Assembly: GCF_000257645.1 (NCBI RefSeq)
Contig: NZ_AJHJ01000005.1
Span: 124,001 to 188,000 of the forward strand
Direction of reading: 5' to 3'
Length of the DNA stretch: 64,000 nucleotides
From: Serratia sp. M24T3
GTDB lineage: Bacteria; Pseudomonadota; Gammaproteobacteria; Enterobacterales; Enterobacteriaceae
Position numbers and translations under genes: made by a program. Below, piece by piece: positions 1 to 10,847 of this stretch. Numbering within the stretch: position 1 is the stretch's first letter; each line of letters opens with the position of its first letter. Below the pieces are notes generated by a model, which was given only the letters and a program-made list of their open reading frames with translations, had not been told where the DNA came from and ran no database searches.

Positions 1-7
1 GGGCGCT

Positions 8-1450
8 ATGCCGCAATTCGAACACCAGTATTTCGACCAGTTACCCGGTTTTTATACCGAACTTCAACCAACGCCGTTGCAGGGCGCACGTTTGCTGTAT
101 CACAGCGCGCCGCTGGCCGAAGAATTGGGACTTGAATCTTCTCTGTTTACCGTCGAAAACTCGGCTTACTGGAGCGGGGAAAAACTTTTCCCCGGTATGA
201 GGCCGTTAGCGCAGGTCTACAGCGGCCATCAGTTTGGTCAATGGGCCGGGCAACTCGGTGACGGTCGCGGTTTATTATTGGGTGAGCAAAAACTGGCAGA
301 CGGCAGTTCTCTTGACTGGCATCTCAAGGGCGCCGGACTGACACCGTATTCGCGCATGGGCGATGGCCGAGCCGTATTACGTTCTGTAGTTCGTGAATTT
401 CTGGCCTCTGAAGCCCTGCATTATCTCGGTGTGCCAACCACTCGTGCGCTGAGCATTGTGACCAGCAATGAGCCGGTTTATCGCGAGCAGGCTGAGCGCG
501 GTGCCATGCTTGTTCGCGTCGCGCCGAGCCATATCCGTTTTGGTCATTTTGAGCATTTTTACTATCGCAAGCAGCCTGAACAGGTGGCGATGCTGGCTGA
601 CTATTGCATTGAACATTTTTGGCCGCAGCTGCGCGATGGCGCCGACCGCTATCTGCAATGGTTTACCGATGTCGTGGAACGCACTGCAAGGCTAATGGCT
701 CAATGGCAAAGCGTGGGCTTTGCTCACGGGGTCATGAATACCGACAATATGTCGATTCTTGGCCTGACCATCGATTACGGCCCTTACGGTTTTCTCGATG
801 ACTATAAGCCGGATTTTATCTGTAATCATACCGACAGTCAGGGGCGCTACAGCTTTGATAATCAGCCTTCAGTGGCCTATTGGAATTTGCATCGGTTGGC
901 ACAATCGCTTTCCGGGCTGCTGTCTACAGAAGAATTACAACAGGCTCTGGCTGCCTATGAGCCGGCGCTAATGATCGAATACGGTAAACTGATGCGTGCC
1001 AAGCTGGGCTTCTTTACCGAGAACAAGCAAGACAATAGCGTGCTGACCGGGCTGTTGAGCCTGATGGCCAACGAAGGTCGTGATTACACCCGCACCTTCC
1101 GCCTGTTAAGCGAAATTAGGCTTGATGAAGAACGCAGTGCAATGCGCGATGAATTTATCGACCGCGAGGCGTTTGACCTTTGGTATCAAAGTTATCGCCA
1201 ACGGTTGCTGTTGGAACAGCAGGATGATGCGACTCGCCAACAGGCGATGAAAAAGAGTAATCCGCGTATTATCCTGCGAAATTATTTGGCTCAGCAGGCG
1301 ATTGAAGGGGCTGAGGCTGACGATATCACCCGTTTGCAGGCGTTGCATCAGGCGTTGCAAGATCCATACAGCGACGACAGCCGTTTTGATGAGTTTGCAG
1401 CGCTGCCGCCGGATTGGGGTAAACATCTCGAGGTTTCCTGTTCCAGCTAA
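8..1450 (+). CDS. selO: Protein adenylyltransferase SelO (YdiU)
   Basis: SelO is a pseudokinase-fold enzyme that transfers AMP from ATP to Ser, Thr or Tyr of proteins, with a role in redox stress (family knowledge). The 480 residues equal the usual family length. Visible marks are [17 protein letters not shown] near residue 71, [20 protein letters not shown] near residue 105, and the catalytic and metal-binding stretch [16 protein letters not shown] followed by [10 protein letters not shown] at about 237-262. The C-terminus ends in the conserved SCSS with a terminal-region cysteine. The start lies 7 bases from the window edge, so its upstream signals are not visible. It converges on hmuV. Confidence 0.96.
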   Translation: MPQFEHQYFDQLPGFYTELQPTPLQGARLLYHSAPLAEELGLESSLFTVENSAYWSGEKLFPGMRPLAQVYSGHQFGQWAGQLGDGRGLLLGEQKLADGSSLDWHLKGAGLTPYSRMGDGRAVLRSVVREFLASEALHYLGVPTTRALSIVTSNEPVYREQAERGAMLVRVAPSHIRFGHFEHFYYRKQPEQVAMLADYCIEHFWPQLRDGADRYLQWFTDVVERTARLMAQWQSVGFAHGVMNTDNMSILGLTIDYGPYGFLDDYKPDFICNHTDSQGRYSFDNQPSVAYWNLHRLAQSLSGLLSTEELQQALAAYEPALMIEYGKLMRAKLGFFTENKQDNSVLTGLLSLMANEGRDYTRTFRLLSEIRLDEERSAMRDEFIDREAFDLWYQSYRQRLLLEQQDDATRQQAMKKSNPRIILRNYLAQQAIEGAEADDITRLQALHQALQDPYSDDSRFDEFAALPPDWGKHLEVSCSS

Positions 1451-1461
1451 GCTAGTTAGAG

Positions 1462-1498
1462 TCAGCCCAGTTGTTCTAATTCAGGGCAAAAGGGCTGA
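1462..1498. terminator. Possible selO/hmuV convergent terminator
   Basis: Seven-base arms TCAGCCC and GGGCTGA enclose a long loop of about 23 bases in the gap between the convergent selO and hmuV genes. There is only a loose T-run downstream, so this is a weak candidate. Confidence 0.3.
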
Positions 1499-1542
1499 TT
1501 GAAACCTGATTATTATCTGATTTTTTCCTGAACTTCTGCGTC

Positions 1543-2358
1543 TTAATGGCGTAAAAAAACCTGTGGGACGGGGCTTTCAGGATGGGTATTTACGCCAAGG
1601 TCGGCACGATACCAGCGCTGTAAAATATCCGCCCGCAGTACTTCTTTGGGCGTTCCCGCCGCAACCAGCTCACCTTGGTGCAACAGTAAGATCCGGTCGG
1701 CATAAAGCGCGGCAAGATTAAGGTCGTGCAACACACAGCAAACTGCAAGCGGCGACTGGCGTGTCAACTGATGTAGCAGGCGTAGACTGTGTTGCTGGTG
1801 GTAAAGGTCTAGAGCCGAAGTGGGTTCATCGAGAAACAGCCAGCGTGGTACAGGTTGAGTGCTCCACAGTTGAATCAACACGCGTGCAAGCTGCACCCGT
1901 TGTTGTTCACCGCCGGAGAGTTGGCGATAATCGCAGTCGGCCAACGTCAGGCAGTCAGTCTGTTCAAGTACCTGCTGCAACGCGTGTTGTAGCTGGGCAT
2001 TGTTGTGCGCGGAACGACCCAGGCTGATAACTTCTTTGACGCTGTAACCAAAGGCCAGTTCACTGTTTTGCCTCATCACCGCCCTGGTGCGGGCCAGCTC
2101 AAGCGGTTCCCAGCTCTGCAATGGTCGCCCCTGCAGATGGCAGCCGCCTGACTCCGGGGTTAAATACCCGGTAAGTAGCCTGAGCAACGTTGATTTGCCT
2201 GCTCCGTTAGGGCCGATTAGCGCCACCAATTCACCGCTTTTAAGTTGAAGCGAAATATCATTAATCAGCTTTTTATTGCCCACCGAGTAACTGAGATTAT
2301 TGGCCTGAAGCAAATTTTTTGTTTGTACTTCGGTGAAATCTGATGCGCTGTCAGTCAC
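1543..2358 (-). CDS. hmuV: Heme ABC transporter ATPase HmuV
   Basis: Cytoplasmic ATPase that powers heme import through HmuU. The 271 residues show Walker [10 protein letters not shown] (about 50-58), the ABC signature [15 protein letters not shown] (about 147) and Walker [13 protein letters not shown] (about 173), with the switch His in [14 protein letters not shown]. It is the last gene of hmuSTUV and its start overlaps the end of hmuU by 8 bases, implying translational coupling. The extra N-terminal residues before [12 protein letters not shown] are variable in the family, so the start is probable rather than certain. Confidence 0.93.
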   Translation of the reverse strand: MTDSASDFTEVQTKNLLQANNLSYSVGNKKLINDISLQLKSGELVALIGPNGAGKSTLLRLLTGYLTPESGGCHLQGRPLQSWEPLELARTRAVMRQNSELAFGYSVKEVISLGRSAHNNAQLQHALQQVLEQTDCLTLADCDYRQLSGGEQQRVQLARVLIQLWSTQPVPRWLFLDEPTSALDLYHQQHSLRLLHQLTRQSPLAVCCVLHDLNLAALYADRILLLHQGELVAAGTPKEVLRADILQRWYRADLGVNTHPESPVPQVFLRH

Positions 2359-3379
2359 GGCGTTGCCCTCCAGCGCATAAAATCAACCACAGGAAGTAAG
2401 GTCCACCGAGTAAGGCAGTCAACAATCCCACAGGCATTTCCGCTGGCGCAACCAGCGTTCTCGCTAACGTATCGGCCAGCAGCAAAAGGCACGCACCGCC
2501 GAGAGCTGATCCGGGCAACAGCCAGCGGTGGTCGGCACCAATCTGCATCCGCAACAGGTGGGGGATAACCAGCCCAATGAAACCAATAATCCCGCAAACT
2601 GCCACACAAGCACCAACCAGCAGGGCACTCAGCAATAAAAGTATGCGCTGAGTCTGGCGAACGTTGACGCCAAGATAATGGGCATCTTCATCGCCAAGCT
2701 GCAACAGGTTAAGTTTACGGGCTAAAAACTGAGTCGCAATGCTGGCGGGAACGATAACCGATGCGGCTACCGTTACAGTCGGCCATTGTGCCTGACCCAA
2801 TGTGCCCATGCTCCAGAGGGAAAACTGGCGCAGCTGGCTGTCGTTGCTGAGATAGGTCAGCACACCGACGGCGGCTCCGCAGATGGCGTTAATGGCAATA
2901 CCGGCCAGCAATAGCCTCGAAAGTCCGTTATGCCCCATGCGACTAAGCAGGAAAACAATGAAAGAGATTGCCAGACTGCCACAGAACGCGCCAAGCATCT
3001 GGCTATACAGCATTAGAAAATTGGGAAGAGAAAACGGAAAGACAATCATCAGCGCGACGAACAATGCTGCGCCGCTGCTAATTCCAAGCAGGCCGGGATC
3101 GGCCAGCGGATTGCGAAAAACTCCCTGCATTACCGTGCCAGAGCAGGCCAGCCCACAGCCTACGATGACAGCCAGTAAAACTCGCGGCAAGCGAATGGTG
3201 AGCCAAATTTGCCATAATTGCCGATCAAAGGGCTGGTGTAGCAACGTTGTGATAGACAAGGAGACAGCGCCGCTATTGGCGGCCATCAGACTCAATATTA
3301 CAAGCAGCGCCGTCAGAGCAAGCAAAGTCCAGACTTGAACCGGAATACGCTGATATGCGGGCGTGCTGAGGCTACTCAT
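2351..3379 (-). CDS. hmuU: Heme ABC transporter permease HmuU
   Basis: Inner-membrane permease of the BtuC/FecCD family that passes heme from HmuT into the cytoplasm. The 342-residue protein is hydrophobic throughout, consistent with about 10 transmembrane helices. Family marks include [20 protein letters not shown] (about 64-83), the following [15 protein letters not shown], and [16 protein letters not shown] near residue 263, the cytoplasmic loop that contacts the ATPase. Its start overlaps the hmuT stop by 4 bases and its end overlaps hmuV, so the three are translated as one unit. Confidence 0.94.
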   Translation of the reverse strand: MSSLSTPAYQRIPVQVWTLLALTALLVILSLMAANSGAVSLSITTLLHQPFDRQLWQIWLTIRLPRVLLAVIVGCGLACSGTVMQGVFRNPLADPGLLGISSGAALFVALMIVFPFSLPNFLMLYSQMLGAFCGSLAISFIVFLLSRMGHNGLSRLLLAGIAINAICGAAVGVLTYLSNDSQLRQFSLWSMGTLGQAQWPTVTVAASVIVPASIATQFLARKLNLLQLGDEDAHYLGVNVRQTQRILLLLSALLVGACVAVCGIIGFIGLVIPHLLRMQIGADHRWLLPGSALGGACLLLLADTLARTLVAPAEMPVGLLTALLGGPYFLWLILCAGGQRRD

Positions 3380-4206
3380 TTTACTTGTTCCGCTGCCTGA
3401 CGAAGTTTTGCCAAAGCCATAGGCGTTTCCAGACCGAATCCCAGAAGCGCCATATCATCAACCACCAACACACGTTTGCTACGCCCGGCAGGAGTCATGG
3501 CAAGACCCGGAAGTTTCCAGACATTATCAATGCCGCCAAGCGTTTTAACGCCATCGGTTGTTAATAGCAAAAGATCCGGAGCCGCGGCCACGATGCCTTC
3601 CTGCGACAGTGGCCGATAGCGGCTAAATCCCTGCATCGCATTTTGCGTTCCTGCAGAGGTCATAATTGCATCGGCGGCGGTGTTTTGCCCCGCAGCCATC
3701 GAGCTCATACCGCCGTGACTCATGATAAACAGCACTTTGACATGCAGCAGCGGACCTTTTACTGCGCCAAGCTGGCTAAGATAATCGGCAATTAACTTTT
3801 CGCCCTGTGCCTGACGATTTAATGCTGTAGCGATGACTTCAATCTTTTGCACCACGGTATCAAGAGTAGGATTACCCGGCACGCGCACGACTTTGACATT
3901 CGTCTGCGCGACCTGTTGCAGCGCCAGAGAGGGCTGCGCTAAATCAGAACTCAGGACCAGCGTCGGTTTGGTAGATAAGATTCCCTCGGCATTCAGCATG
4001 CGCATATAGCCAATATCGGGTAATTTCATCGCCTGACTGGGATGAGTGCTGGTGCTATCGCGCGCCACTAACTCATCTCCTGCGCCGAGAGCGTAGACAA
4101 TTTCGGTCACGTCACCGCCGATGCTGACCACTCGCTCGGCCGCCTGTGCCGAGAAAAATGTGGCCAGACAAAGAGCCGCAATCAGGGGCTTTAGACCGGT
4201 TTTCAT
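3376..4206 (-). CDS. hmuT: Periplasmic heme-binding protein HmuT
   Basis: Periplasmic solute-binding protein that hands heme to HmuUV. The 276 residues begin with a Sec signal peptide ([20 protein letters not shown], cleavage likely after AQA) followed by [20 protein letters not shown], the typical start of the TroA/BtuF-like fold used by heme-binding proteins. [11 protein letters not shown] and [20 protein letters not shown] are also family-typical. The start overlaps the end of hmuS by 4 bases. Confidence 0.94.
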   Translation of the reverse strand: MKTGLKPLIAALCLATFFSAQAAERVVSIGGDVTEIVYALGAGDELVARDSTSTHPSQAMKLPDIGYMRMLNAEGILSTKPTLVLSSDLAQPSLALQQVAQTNVKVVRVPGNPTLDTVVQKIEVIATALNRQAQGEKLIADYLSQLGAVKGPLLHVKVLFIMSHGGMSSMAAGQNTAADAIMTSAGTQNAMQGFSRYRPLSQEGIVAAAPDLLLLTTDGVKTLGGIDNVWKLPGLAMTPAGRSKRVLVVDDMALLGFGLETPMALAKLRQAAEQVK

Positions 4207-5234
4207 GCAGCCACGCCTTGTGCAATCAAAGCAGAGATCTGTTCACGCCAGGTGCTTTGCTCAGGCTGGCCTTCAGTTCGTTGGCCAAATAATTGTGCAA
4301 TTTGGCTGCCGTCAGCGGCAAAAAGCTCGAGGCTAGTGACGAAGCCGTCTTTAGTCGGTTTGCGAGTTACCCAACTTTCAGCAATGGCCGATTCGACCAC
4401 ATGCAGCGTGAAGCGTGAATTAAATACATTGATCCATTCGCCGTGCGGCAGCACCTTTTCAATTTGACCGGTAAAAATTTGTACACAGCCTTTGTTGCTG
4501 ACAAAAATCATGATTTCATTTTTGTCTTCGCTGGCGGTATTCAAAATTTTGGCCAGCGCACCATTATCCACCCGATAGGCCAGATCATCATCCACCGCGC
4601 GAAACGCTTGCTGACGCGTCAGGTTGCGACGGCGCAAAATTTGAAAGAACTGATGAACGTCGGTCATTTTTCGCCATTCAGCGTCTAATCCCTCGGTATC
4701 GGCAACTGTCTGAGTGACCGCGTCAGCCGGTGTTATTTGCAGCGCGATAGGCGTTTTTGCCGAATATTGTTCAACCAGCGCCACCCATTTTTCGAGAATA
4801 GTTTCTTCAGTTGCGTAGATTTTATGCACCGCATAACCCTGCGCGTCAAAGAATTGCAGGCTGTGGCGAGGGCCTTTCGGTGACTGTTCAGTCAGGGCAT
4901 AAACTGTTTGCCACTGACTAAGGAACAGGCGCAGATCGAGAGCTCGCGGATTGAGAATCAGTCCGGCATGGCCATTGAGATGCTGATTTTTGTACTCACC
5001 CTGCTGCTCGTGAACCGCGTATTCATTGCGGGTAATCGATTTAGTACCGCCCAGGTGTTCAAGCTGAGGGAGCAGGGTGCGCGCGTCAACATCCAGGCGA
5101 ATCGCATCATGGGACAGGCGCGCTTCGGTCAATTCGGCTTCACTGACACCCAGAATACCGGCTAAATCCCGGGGATATTTTCCTGGGTTTTGTTGTTTAG
5201 CTTGCAGATAAGTTTCATAGCTGACTTGGGTCAT
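4203..5234 (-). CDS. hmuS: Hemin-degrading factor HmuS
   Basis: Cytoplasmic heme-handling and heme-degrading protein of the HemS/ChuS/HmuS family (343 residues, full length). The family has two tandem repeats of the same fold; both halves are present here, with the N-terminal half carrying [20 protein letters not shown] and the C-terminal half [18 protein letters not shown]. It is the first gene of hmuSTUV and lies directly behind a Fur-type box. In Yersinia and relatives hemP and hmuR precede hmuS; here the upstream neighbour is aroH and neither is present. Confidence 0.94.
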   Translation of the reverse strand: MTQVSYETYLQAKQQNPGKYPRDLAGILGVSEAELTEARLSHDAIRLDVDARTLLPQLEHLGGTKSITRNEYAVHEQQGEYKNQHLNGHAGLILNPRALDLRLFLSQWQTVYALTEQSPKGPRHSLQFFDAQGYAVHKIYATEETILEKWVALVEQYSAKTPIALQITPADAVTQTVADTEGLDAEWRKMTDVHQFFQILRRRNLTRQQAFRAVDDDLAYRVDNGALAKILNTASEDKNEIMIFVSNKGCVQIFTGQIEKVLPHGEWINVFNSRFTLHVVESAIAESWVTRKPTKDGFVTSLELFAADGSQIAQLFGQRTEGQPEQSTWREQISALIAQGVAA

Positions 5235-5296
5235 GAGGGCTCTCGCGAAGAAATAATAGGCACAAAGCCTTTGATGTTAATGGTAATTAATATCAC

Positions 5297-5315
5297 TTTG
5301 ATAATCATTATCAAA
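5297..5315. promoter_or_regulatory. Fur-type box of hmuSTUV
   Basis: TTTGATAATCATTATCAAA is a near-perfect inverted repeat matching the 19-base Fur consensus GATAATGATAATCATTATC in its core. It lies about 65 bases upstream of the hmuS start, where it would repress the operon when iron is plentiful. A weaker overlapping AT-rich half site precedes it from about 5281. Confidence 0.85.
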
Positions 5316-5421
5316 TGAATGTCGAGTTACGGCAAGCGATTTTTAATAACATTACGCACTGACAAGTCGCGGCAATAAATGCCCGTGACTCACAGTGACT
5401 AAATTATCAGAATATAAAAAT

Positions 5422-5446
5422 ACAAAAAGGGGCCACGAGGCCCCTT
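5422..5446 (-). terminator. aroH terminator
   Basis: AAGGGGCC-acga-GGCCCCTT is a perfect 8-base-arm hairpin; on the minus strand it is followed by a T-run (the A-run at 5423-5428), 44 bases beyond the aroH stop. Confidence 0.85.
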
Positions 5447-5490
5447 ATATCCGAACGCTCTACGATGACCATAGAGGCTGCATTTATGCA

Positions 5491-6537
5491 TCAGAAACGA
5501 CTGCGCGTTGCCTCGTCCAGCATCGCCAGAAGAGTTTCAGTATCTTTCCAGCTCAGGCAAGGGTCAGTGATAGATTTACCGTAAACCAGAGGTTCTCCGC
5601 TGACAATCTTCTGCGTACCTTCTTCAATAAAGCTTTCCGCCATAATCCCGGCGATACCTGTGCCACCGTTGCGAATTTGCTGGCAAATATCTTCCGCGAC
5701 CAGTAACTGGCGACGATGCTGCTTCTGACAGTTGCCGTGACTGAAATCCACCACCAGGCGCTGCGGCAAGTCAAACTCGGCAAGGTTTTCGCAAGCCTGA
5801 GTGATATCGGCAGCATGATAGTTAGGCGTTTTTCCGCCGCGCATAATTACGTGGCCATAAGGGTTACCGGAGGTGCGGTAAACCGTCATCTGACCGTCTT
5901 TGTCTGGTGACAGGAACATGTGGCTGACCCGCGAGGCTCGAATGGCATCGATAGCGATTTGGGTATTGCCGTCGGTGCCGTTTTTAAATCCAACTGGGCA
6001 GGAGAGTGCAGAAGCCATCTCACGGTGGATTTGGCTTTCTGTTGTCCGTGCACCAATCGCTCCCCAGCTAATCAAGTCGGCAAAATACTGGCCGATGACC
6101 ATATCGAGGAACTCGGTTGCGGTTGGCAATCCGATTTCGTTGATAGCCAGCAGTACTTTACGAGCAAGCTCAATCCCGTGATTAACACGGTAGCTGCCAT
6201 TGAGGTCCGGATCGGAGATTAGGCCTTTCCAGCCAACGACGGTGCGTGGCTTTTCAAAATAGGTGCGCATGACAATCTCGAGACTGTCTTTATACTTCTC
6301 GCGCAAAACGTTGAGCTTACCCGCATAATCGATAGCGGCTTCAATATCGTGAATCGAACATGGCCCGACGACAACCAGCAGGCGTTTATCTTCGCCGCTG
6401 ATAATTTTCTCAATGCGTTGACGCGATTCGGTGACATTAGCTGCAACGGCTGCGGAAACCGGCAATTTTTCAGCCAGCGCCTTTGGTGTTATCAGACTGC
6501 TAACACGGGTGGTGCGCAGTTCATCTGTTTGTGACAT
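5491..6537 (-). CDS. aroH: DAHP synthase, AroH type
   Basis: 3-deoxy-D-arabino-heptulosonate-7-phosphate synthase condenses PEP and erythrose-4-phosphate in the first step of the shikimate pathway. The 348 residues show VVVGPCSIHD (about 55-64, catalytic/metal Cys), MRTYFEKPRTVVGWKG (PEP site) and RTTESQIHREMASALSCP. The N-terminus MSQTDELRTTRVSSL resembles the tryptophan-sensitive AroH isozyme more than AroF or AroG, and the neighbourhood ppsR-aroH is that of E. coli aroH. Feedback type is inferred from resemblance. I do not see an obvious TrpR operator upstream. Confidence 0.93.
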   Translation of the reverse strand: MSQTDELRTTRVSSLITPKALAEKLPVSAAVAANVTESRQRIEKIISGEDKRLLVVVGPCSIHDIEAAIDYAGKLNVLREKYKDSLEIVMRTYFEKPRTVVGWKGLISDPDLNGSYRVNHGIELARKVLLAINEIGLPTATEFLDMVIGQYFADLISWGAIGARTTESQIHREMASALSCPVGFKNGTDGNTQIAIDAIRASRVSHMFLSPDKDGQMTVYRTSGNPYGHVIMRGGKTPNYHAADITQACENLAEFDLPQRLVVDFSHGNCQKQHRRQLLVAEDICQQIRNGGTGIAGIMAESFIEEGTQKIVSGEPLVYGKSITDPCLSWKDTETLLAMLDEATRSRF

Positions 6538-6708
6538 GTGAATCTCTAAAATTTTGTTCTTCGCAACGGCAGGAGTACCGGGAAGTGATGAATGTCACAA
6601 TAACGCAAAATCTGATCAATTCAACCGTCGTTGCGAGTTAATCTGGCTTATCTCAATAAATTCCCGCATAAATTGATAATGGTTAATCTATTCATCGCCT
6701 AAATAACC

Positions 6709-7530
6709 CTAGAACATGCGGCGACTCATGCCGAAACTGTCGAGGATTTTTGCTGAAATTTCTTCGACAGAGTAGTTAGTGCTGTTCAGATAGCGAATTT
6801 GGTTTTTACGAAACAGTGCTTCAACCTCTGACACCTCTACCCGGCACTGCCTTAATGATGCATAGCGGCTATTTTCAACCCGTTCCTGACGAATTGCCGC
6901 CAGTCGTTCAGGATCGATAGTCAGGCCAAAAAGCTTTTGCATGTGAGGCTTAAGTGCTGCAGGTAGCTGAATGTTGTCCATGTCGTCGGCAGTAAAAGGG
7001 TAGTTAGCCGCGCGAATGCCAAACTGTAATGCCAGATATAGGCTCGTCGGTGTTTTACCGCAGCGAGACACGCCAAGAAGTATCACCTGTGCCTGTTCAA
7101 GGTTTCGCAATGAAATACCGTCATCGTGGGCAAGGGTATAGTCGATAGCCGCAATTCGCGCGTCGTATTTACTGATGTTGCTGGCGGTCAGGCCGTGAGT
7201 GCGATTGGCAATCGGCGAGGGTTCGACCCCTAATTCGTTTTGCAGCGGGGCGACCAGTGCCTGAACAATGTCCTGACAAAATCCCTGACTGCTGGCGATG
7301 ATGTCGCGCACCTCAATGGAGATAATCGAATAAAAGACCAGTGGCCGGACACCGGTCTTTTCATAAATATCATTAATTTGCTGGCACACTGCTTTTGCAC
7401 GACCTTCATTTTCCACAAAAGGCAGTGAAAAAGTGGTGGCATTGACCGGAAACTGAGACAGCACGGCGTGGCCTAGCACCTCTGCGGTAATGGCGGTGCC
7501 GTCTGAAATATAAAATACGCATCTGTCCAT
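6709..7530 (-). CDS. ppsR: PEP synthase regulatory protein PpsR (YdiA)
   Basis: Bifunctional kinase/phosphotransferase (DUF299) that inactivates PEP synthase by ADP-dependent phosphorylation and reactivates it by Pi-dependent phosphorolysis. The P-loop-like [14 protein letters not shown] lies near residue 150 of 273, and [17 protein letters not shown] is the conserved N-terminus. I chose the ATG at 7530 because GGGGG lies 5 bases upstream and the protein then begins [11 protein letters not shown] as in relatives; the reading frame also stays open to 7587. It is divergent from its target ppsA, and aroH follows 171 bases downstream. Confidence 0.95.
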   Translation of the reverse strand: MDRCVFYISDGTAITAEVLGHAVLSQFPVNATTFSLPFVENEGRAKAVCQQINDIYEKTGVRPLVFYSIISIEVRDIIASSQGFCQDIVQALVAPLQNELGVEPSPIANRTHGLTASNISKYDARIAAIDYTLAHDDGISLRNLEQAQVILLGVSRCGKTPTSLYLALQFGIRAANYPFTADDMDNIQLPAALKPHMQKLFGLTIDPERLAAIRQERVENSRYASLRQCRVEVSEVEALFRKNQIRYLNSTNYSVEEISAKILDSFGMSRRMF

Positions 7531-8085
7531 GAAGCCCCCGAATGCTTGGTCTTTCACTATACTTTTATTCACCATCCTGGCCCTCACCTCTATTTAAAAA
7601 ATGGAGTAGGTTAAATCTGCCGAATGTGAAATCTTGCGAATACTCTTTATCAGGATTTTATTATTAACGTGTTTACTCTTAATAAAAAAGCAATGTTAGA
7701 CATTATTATTGTATTTTCGAGACCTGCCACAAATCCCGTGCAAGAAGTGAAATGATATTTCAAATTTTACGAGAATCCTCGAAGCGTTGGAGCTTGCTTC
7801 AGCAGGCTTTCAGCAAACAGTGTAGGGTTAATATGTTCGACGCTTTAACGTCACTGACAGGCTGATTTTCAACAAATTTTCATATTTTTGTGATCTGTAT
7901 TTAAAATGGATGGGTGATTATTCCTAAAGCCAAAAATATTGATTGGCTGGATCGATTCACCCCTCTTATGGATATGGATCATTATGCTAGTCTGAATTGC
8001 TTGGGTAAATTTTGCCCTAAATTTAATGCATTTGTCTTATGACACTTACTCTCTAATTTACGCCCTAAAAAGAAAGGATTGTTTC
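7531..8085. promoter_or_regulatory. ppsR-ppsA divergent intergenic region
   Basis: About 555 AT-rich bases separate the ppsR and ppsA starts and must contain both promoters. The only site I can name is the Cra-like operator at 7948-7959. A possible ppsA -10 (TATGCT, near 7984) follows it. Short palindromes such as GAAATGATATTTC (about 7748) are present but unassigned. I see no gene in it. Confidence 0.5.
7948..7959. promoter_or_regulatory. Cra (FruR)-like site upstream of ppsA
   Basis: TGGATCGATTCA reads TGAATCGATCCA on the other strand, 11 of 12 to the Cra consensus TGAAWCGWTTCA. It lies about 125 bases before the ppsA start. In E. coli Cra activates ppsA from an upstream site, so the position makes sense for gluconeogenic activation. 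Confidence 0.65.
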
Positions 8086-10464
8086 ATGGCCAATCTCGAT
8101 TCTGATTTGCGCAATGTTATCTGGTATAACCAGTTGGGGATGCACGACGTTGATAAAGTTGGAGGTAAAAATGCCTCTCTGGGTGAAATGATTACCAACT
8201 TAACTGACTTGGGTGTTTCTGTGCCCAATGGTTTTGCTACTTCCTCCCAGGCATTCAACGATTTCCTTGATCAAAGTGGCGTTAACAAGCGCATCTATGA
8301 CTTGCTGGATCAAACCGACGTCGATGACATTACTCAGCTGGCCAAGGCCGGTTCACAGATTAGACAATGGATTGTCGAAACACCTTTCCTGCCTGAAATG
8401 GAAAAAGATCTTCGTGCCGCCTATCAGCAGCTTTCTGAAGGTGAGCCCGATGCCTCTTTTGCCGTTCGCTCTTCCGCAACAGCAGAAGATATGCCAGATG
8501 CTTCCTTTGCCGGACAGCAAGAAACCTTCCTGAATGTGCACGGGTTTGAGGCGGTATTGACTGCGGTTAAACACGTTTACGCCTCCCTGTTTAACGATCG
8601 AGCTATTTCTTATCGTGTTCATCAGGGCTATGACCATCGCGGCGTGGCGCTATCGGCTGGTGTACAACGCATGGTGCGCTCTGACCTGGCCGCAGCGGGA
8701 GTAATGTTCACCATTGATACTGAATCAGGATTTGACCAGGTTGTATTTATAACCTCGGCTTATGGTCTTGGGGAAATGGTGGTGCAGGGCGCGGTGAATC
8801 CTGACGAGTTCTATGTGCATAAACCGACGCTGGCGAAAAATAAGCCATCAATCGTACGACGCACCATGGGATCGAAAAAAATCCGCATGGTCTATGCCGA
8901 CAGCCAGGAGCATGGCGAACAGGTACAAATAGAAGACGTGCCTGAAGAGTTGAGCCAGAAATTCTCACTTACAGATCAGGAAATCCAGGATTTGGCCCGC
9001 CAGGCGCTGTTGATTGAACAACACTATCAGCGGCCAATGGATATCGAATGGGCGAAAGACGGCCATAATGGCAAGCTATACATTGTACAGGCGCGTCCTG
9101 AAACTGTTCGTTCCAACGGTCAGGTTATGGAACGCTACCAACTTAATGGCAAAAGCAAAGTGCTGGTGGAAGGTCGTGCAATTGGGCATCGCATCGGTGC
9201 CGGGCCGGTTAAAATTATCCACAACATCAGCGAAATGCATCATGTTAAAGCAGGCGATGTTTTAGTAACCGACATGACGGATCCTGATTGGGAGCCCATC
9301 ATGAAAAAAGCGTCGGCCATTGTTACCAATCGCGGTGGGCGTACTTGCCATGCGGCAATTATTGCCCGTGAGCTGGGCATTCCTGCGGTAGTGGGCTGCG
9401 GTGATGCCACAGAGCGTCTGGCTGAAAATCAGAAAGTCACGGTCTCTTGTTCAGAGGGGGATACTGGCTACGTTTATCAAGACCAGCTCGATTTCAGCAT
9501 CCAGAGCTCCGAAGTCAATGAGCTCCCTGAGTTGCCGTTAAAAATAATGATGAACATCGGTAACCCGGACCGGGCTTTCGATTTCGCCTGTCTGCCTAAT
9601 GAAGGCGTGGGACTGGCACGTTTGGAATTTATTATCAATCGCATGATTGGTGTGCACCCGAAAGCTTTGCTGGAGTTCGACAAGCAGGAACCGGCGCTAC
9701 AGCAAGAAATTAATAAACTTATTCAGGGCTATGACAGCCCGGTAGAATACTATATTGCTCGTTTGACTGAAGGGATCGCGACACTCGGAGCTGCATTCTG
9801 GCCGAAACGCGTGATTGTTCGTTTGTCAGACTTCAAGTCCAATGAATACGCCAATTTGGTCGGTGGAGAAAAATACGAGCCGCATGAGGAAAACCCGATG
9901 TTGGGCTTCCGTGGGGCTGGCCGCTATGTTTCCGAAAGCTTCCGGGACTGTTTTGCGCTCGAATGCGAAGCGGTGAAACGTGTGCGTAATGATATGGATC
10001 TGACCAACGTAGAAATTATGATTCCATTTGTGCGCACCGTTGCACAGGCTGAGGCTGTGGTGACCGAATTAGCGAACCAGGGTTTAAAACGTGGAGAAAA
10101 TGGTCTTAAAGTCATTATGATGTGTGAAATTCCTTCAAACGCATTGTTGGCTGACCAGTTCCTTGAGCATTTCGACGGATTCTCCATTGGTTCTAATGAT
10201 ATGACTCAGCTCGCTCTCGGACTTGATCGCGATTCTGGCGTGGTTTCTGAACTGTTTGATGAGCGCAATGAGGCCGTTAAAATGCTGCTTTCCATGGCGA
10301 TAAAATCAGCAAAACGTCAAGGGAAGTATGTGGGTATCTGTGGTCAGGGTCCATCTGATCATCAGGACTTTGCCCAATGGTTGATGGAGGAAGGCATTGA
10401 TAGCCTGTCGCTTAATCCAGATACTGTAGTTCAAACCTGGTTAGCACTGGGCGAGAAATCTTAA
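8086..10464 (+). CDS. ppsA: Phosphoenolpyruvate synthase
   Basis: Converts pyruvate plus ATP and water to PEP, AMP and phosphate, the entry to gluconeogenesis from C3 compounds. The 792 residues show the N-terminal ATP-binding domain ([11 protein letters not shown], and [20 protein letters not shown] near residue 125), the swivelling phosphohistidine domain [21 protein letters not shown] (about 417-437) and the C-terminal PEP/pyruvate barrel ending [22 protein letters not shown] and [11 protein letters not shown] 8086 was chosen for its AAAGGA ribosome-binding site and the [18 protein letters not shown] start; upstream in-frame codons are not needed. Regulated by the adjacent ppsR. Confidence 0.98.
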   Translation: MANLDSDLRNVIWYNQLGMHDVDKVGGKNASLGEMITNLTDLGVSVPNGFATSSQAFNDFLDQSGVNKRIYDLLDQTDVDDITQLAKAGSQIRQWIVETPFLPEMEKDLRAAYQQLSEGEPDASFAVRSSATAEDMPDASFAGQQETFLNVHGFEAVLTAVKHVYASLFNDRAISYRVHQGYDHRGVALSAGVQRMVRSDLAAAGVMFTIDTESGFDQVVFITSAYGLGEMVVQGAVNPDEFYVHKPTLAKNKPSIVRRTMGSKKIRMVYADSQEHGEQVQIEDVPEELSQKFSLTDQEIQDLARQALLIEQHYQRPMDIEWAKDGHNGKLYIVQARPETVRSNGQVMERYQLNGKSKVLVEGRAIGHRIGAGPVKIIHNISEMHHVKAGDVLVTDMTDPDWEPIMKKASAIVTNRGGRTCHAAIIARELGIPAVVGCGDATERLAENQKVTVSCSEGDTGYVYQDQLDFSIQSSEVNELPELPLKIMMNIGNPDRAFDFACLPNEGVGLARLEFIINRMIGVHPKALLEFDKQEPALQQEINKLIQGYDSPVEYYIARLTEGIATLGAAFWPKRVIVRLSDFKSNEYANLVGGEKYEPHEENPMLGFRGAGRYVSESFRDCFALECEAVKRVRNDMDLTNVEIMIPFVRTVAQAEAVVTELANQGLKRGENGLKVIMMCEIPSNALLADQFLEHFDGFSIGSNDMTQLALGLDRDSGVVSELFDERNEAVKMLLSMAIKSAKRQGKYVGICGQGPSDHQDFAQWLMEEGIDSLSLNPDTVVQTWLALGEKS

Positions 10465-10507
10465 TCTCTTAATTATGCAATTTTAGAATTGTAAAGTAGA
10501 AATACTG

Positions 10508-10539
10508 GCCGCAATCATAAATACGATTGCGGCTTTTTT
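10508..10539 (+). terminator. ppsA terminator
   Basis: GCCGCAATC and GATTGCGGC form a 9-base stem with an 8-base loop followed by TTTTTTA, 43 bases after the ppsA stop. Confidence 0.92.
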
Positions 10540-10639
10540 ATTCTCTTTTAAATGGGAATGTTTAAATAAATTTATCAATATTATTTCTTCAAAATTCAGA
10601 AATCACTACTTAAAAGAGGGGGTTAATTAAAGTGTAACG

Positions 10640-10674
10640 ATATTATTTTAAATTTTAAAATAATATTGTTTTTT
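10640..10674 (+). repeat. AT-only perfect inverted repeat with T6 tail
   Basis: A 27-base perfect inverted repeat (13-base arms, single central T) made only of A and T, followed after TG by six Ts. It resembles a very AT-rich intrinsic terminator or a cruciform-prone element. It lies between the ppsA terminator and the 3' end of rprA; its function is unknown. Confidence 0.5.
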
Positions 10675-10730
10675 CGCACTGTTAATGTGCAAACAACTAA
10701 TTGTATAGAGAGTGGAAAGGCAGAGGTTAG

Positions 10731-10842
10731 AAAAAAAAGGCCCGTCTTAAAAGACAGGCAAAGACTACACACAGCAATTCTTTGGGATGTAAGCTTTATA
10801 AAAAAGCCTACATATAAATCATGAGGTTGAAATTACAACTGT
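10731..10842 (-). ncRNA. rprA: RprA regulatory small RNA
   Basis: Read on the minus strand, this segment contains GAATTGCTGTGTGTAGTC then TTTGCC, which I recognise as the conserved 3' half of E. coli RprA, ending in a hairpin (GCCTGTCTT/AAGACGGGC with one U-G pair) and a run of Ts. The 5' part (ACAGTTGTAATTTCAACC, then GATTTATA) aligns with the E. coli RprA 5' end, which sets the start near 10842 and a length of about 112. RprA is an Hfq-dependent RNA that activates rpoS translation and is induced by the Rcs system. Its place beside ydiK agrees with E. coli. The middle stem (about 10788-10814) differs from E. coli. Confidence 0.9.
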
Positions 10843-10847
10843 CATCA

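Noticed and set aside
5235-5420. A hemP gene upstream of hmuS
   Set aside because: HemP often precedes hmu genes, but the gap has no ORF of about 60 codons resembling HemP; only the Fur box and promoter fit.
6538-6708. TrpR operator upstream of aroH
   Set aside because: I looked for the CTAG-centred TrpR palindrome and did not find a convincing one, so tryptophan repression is not claimed.
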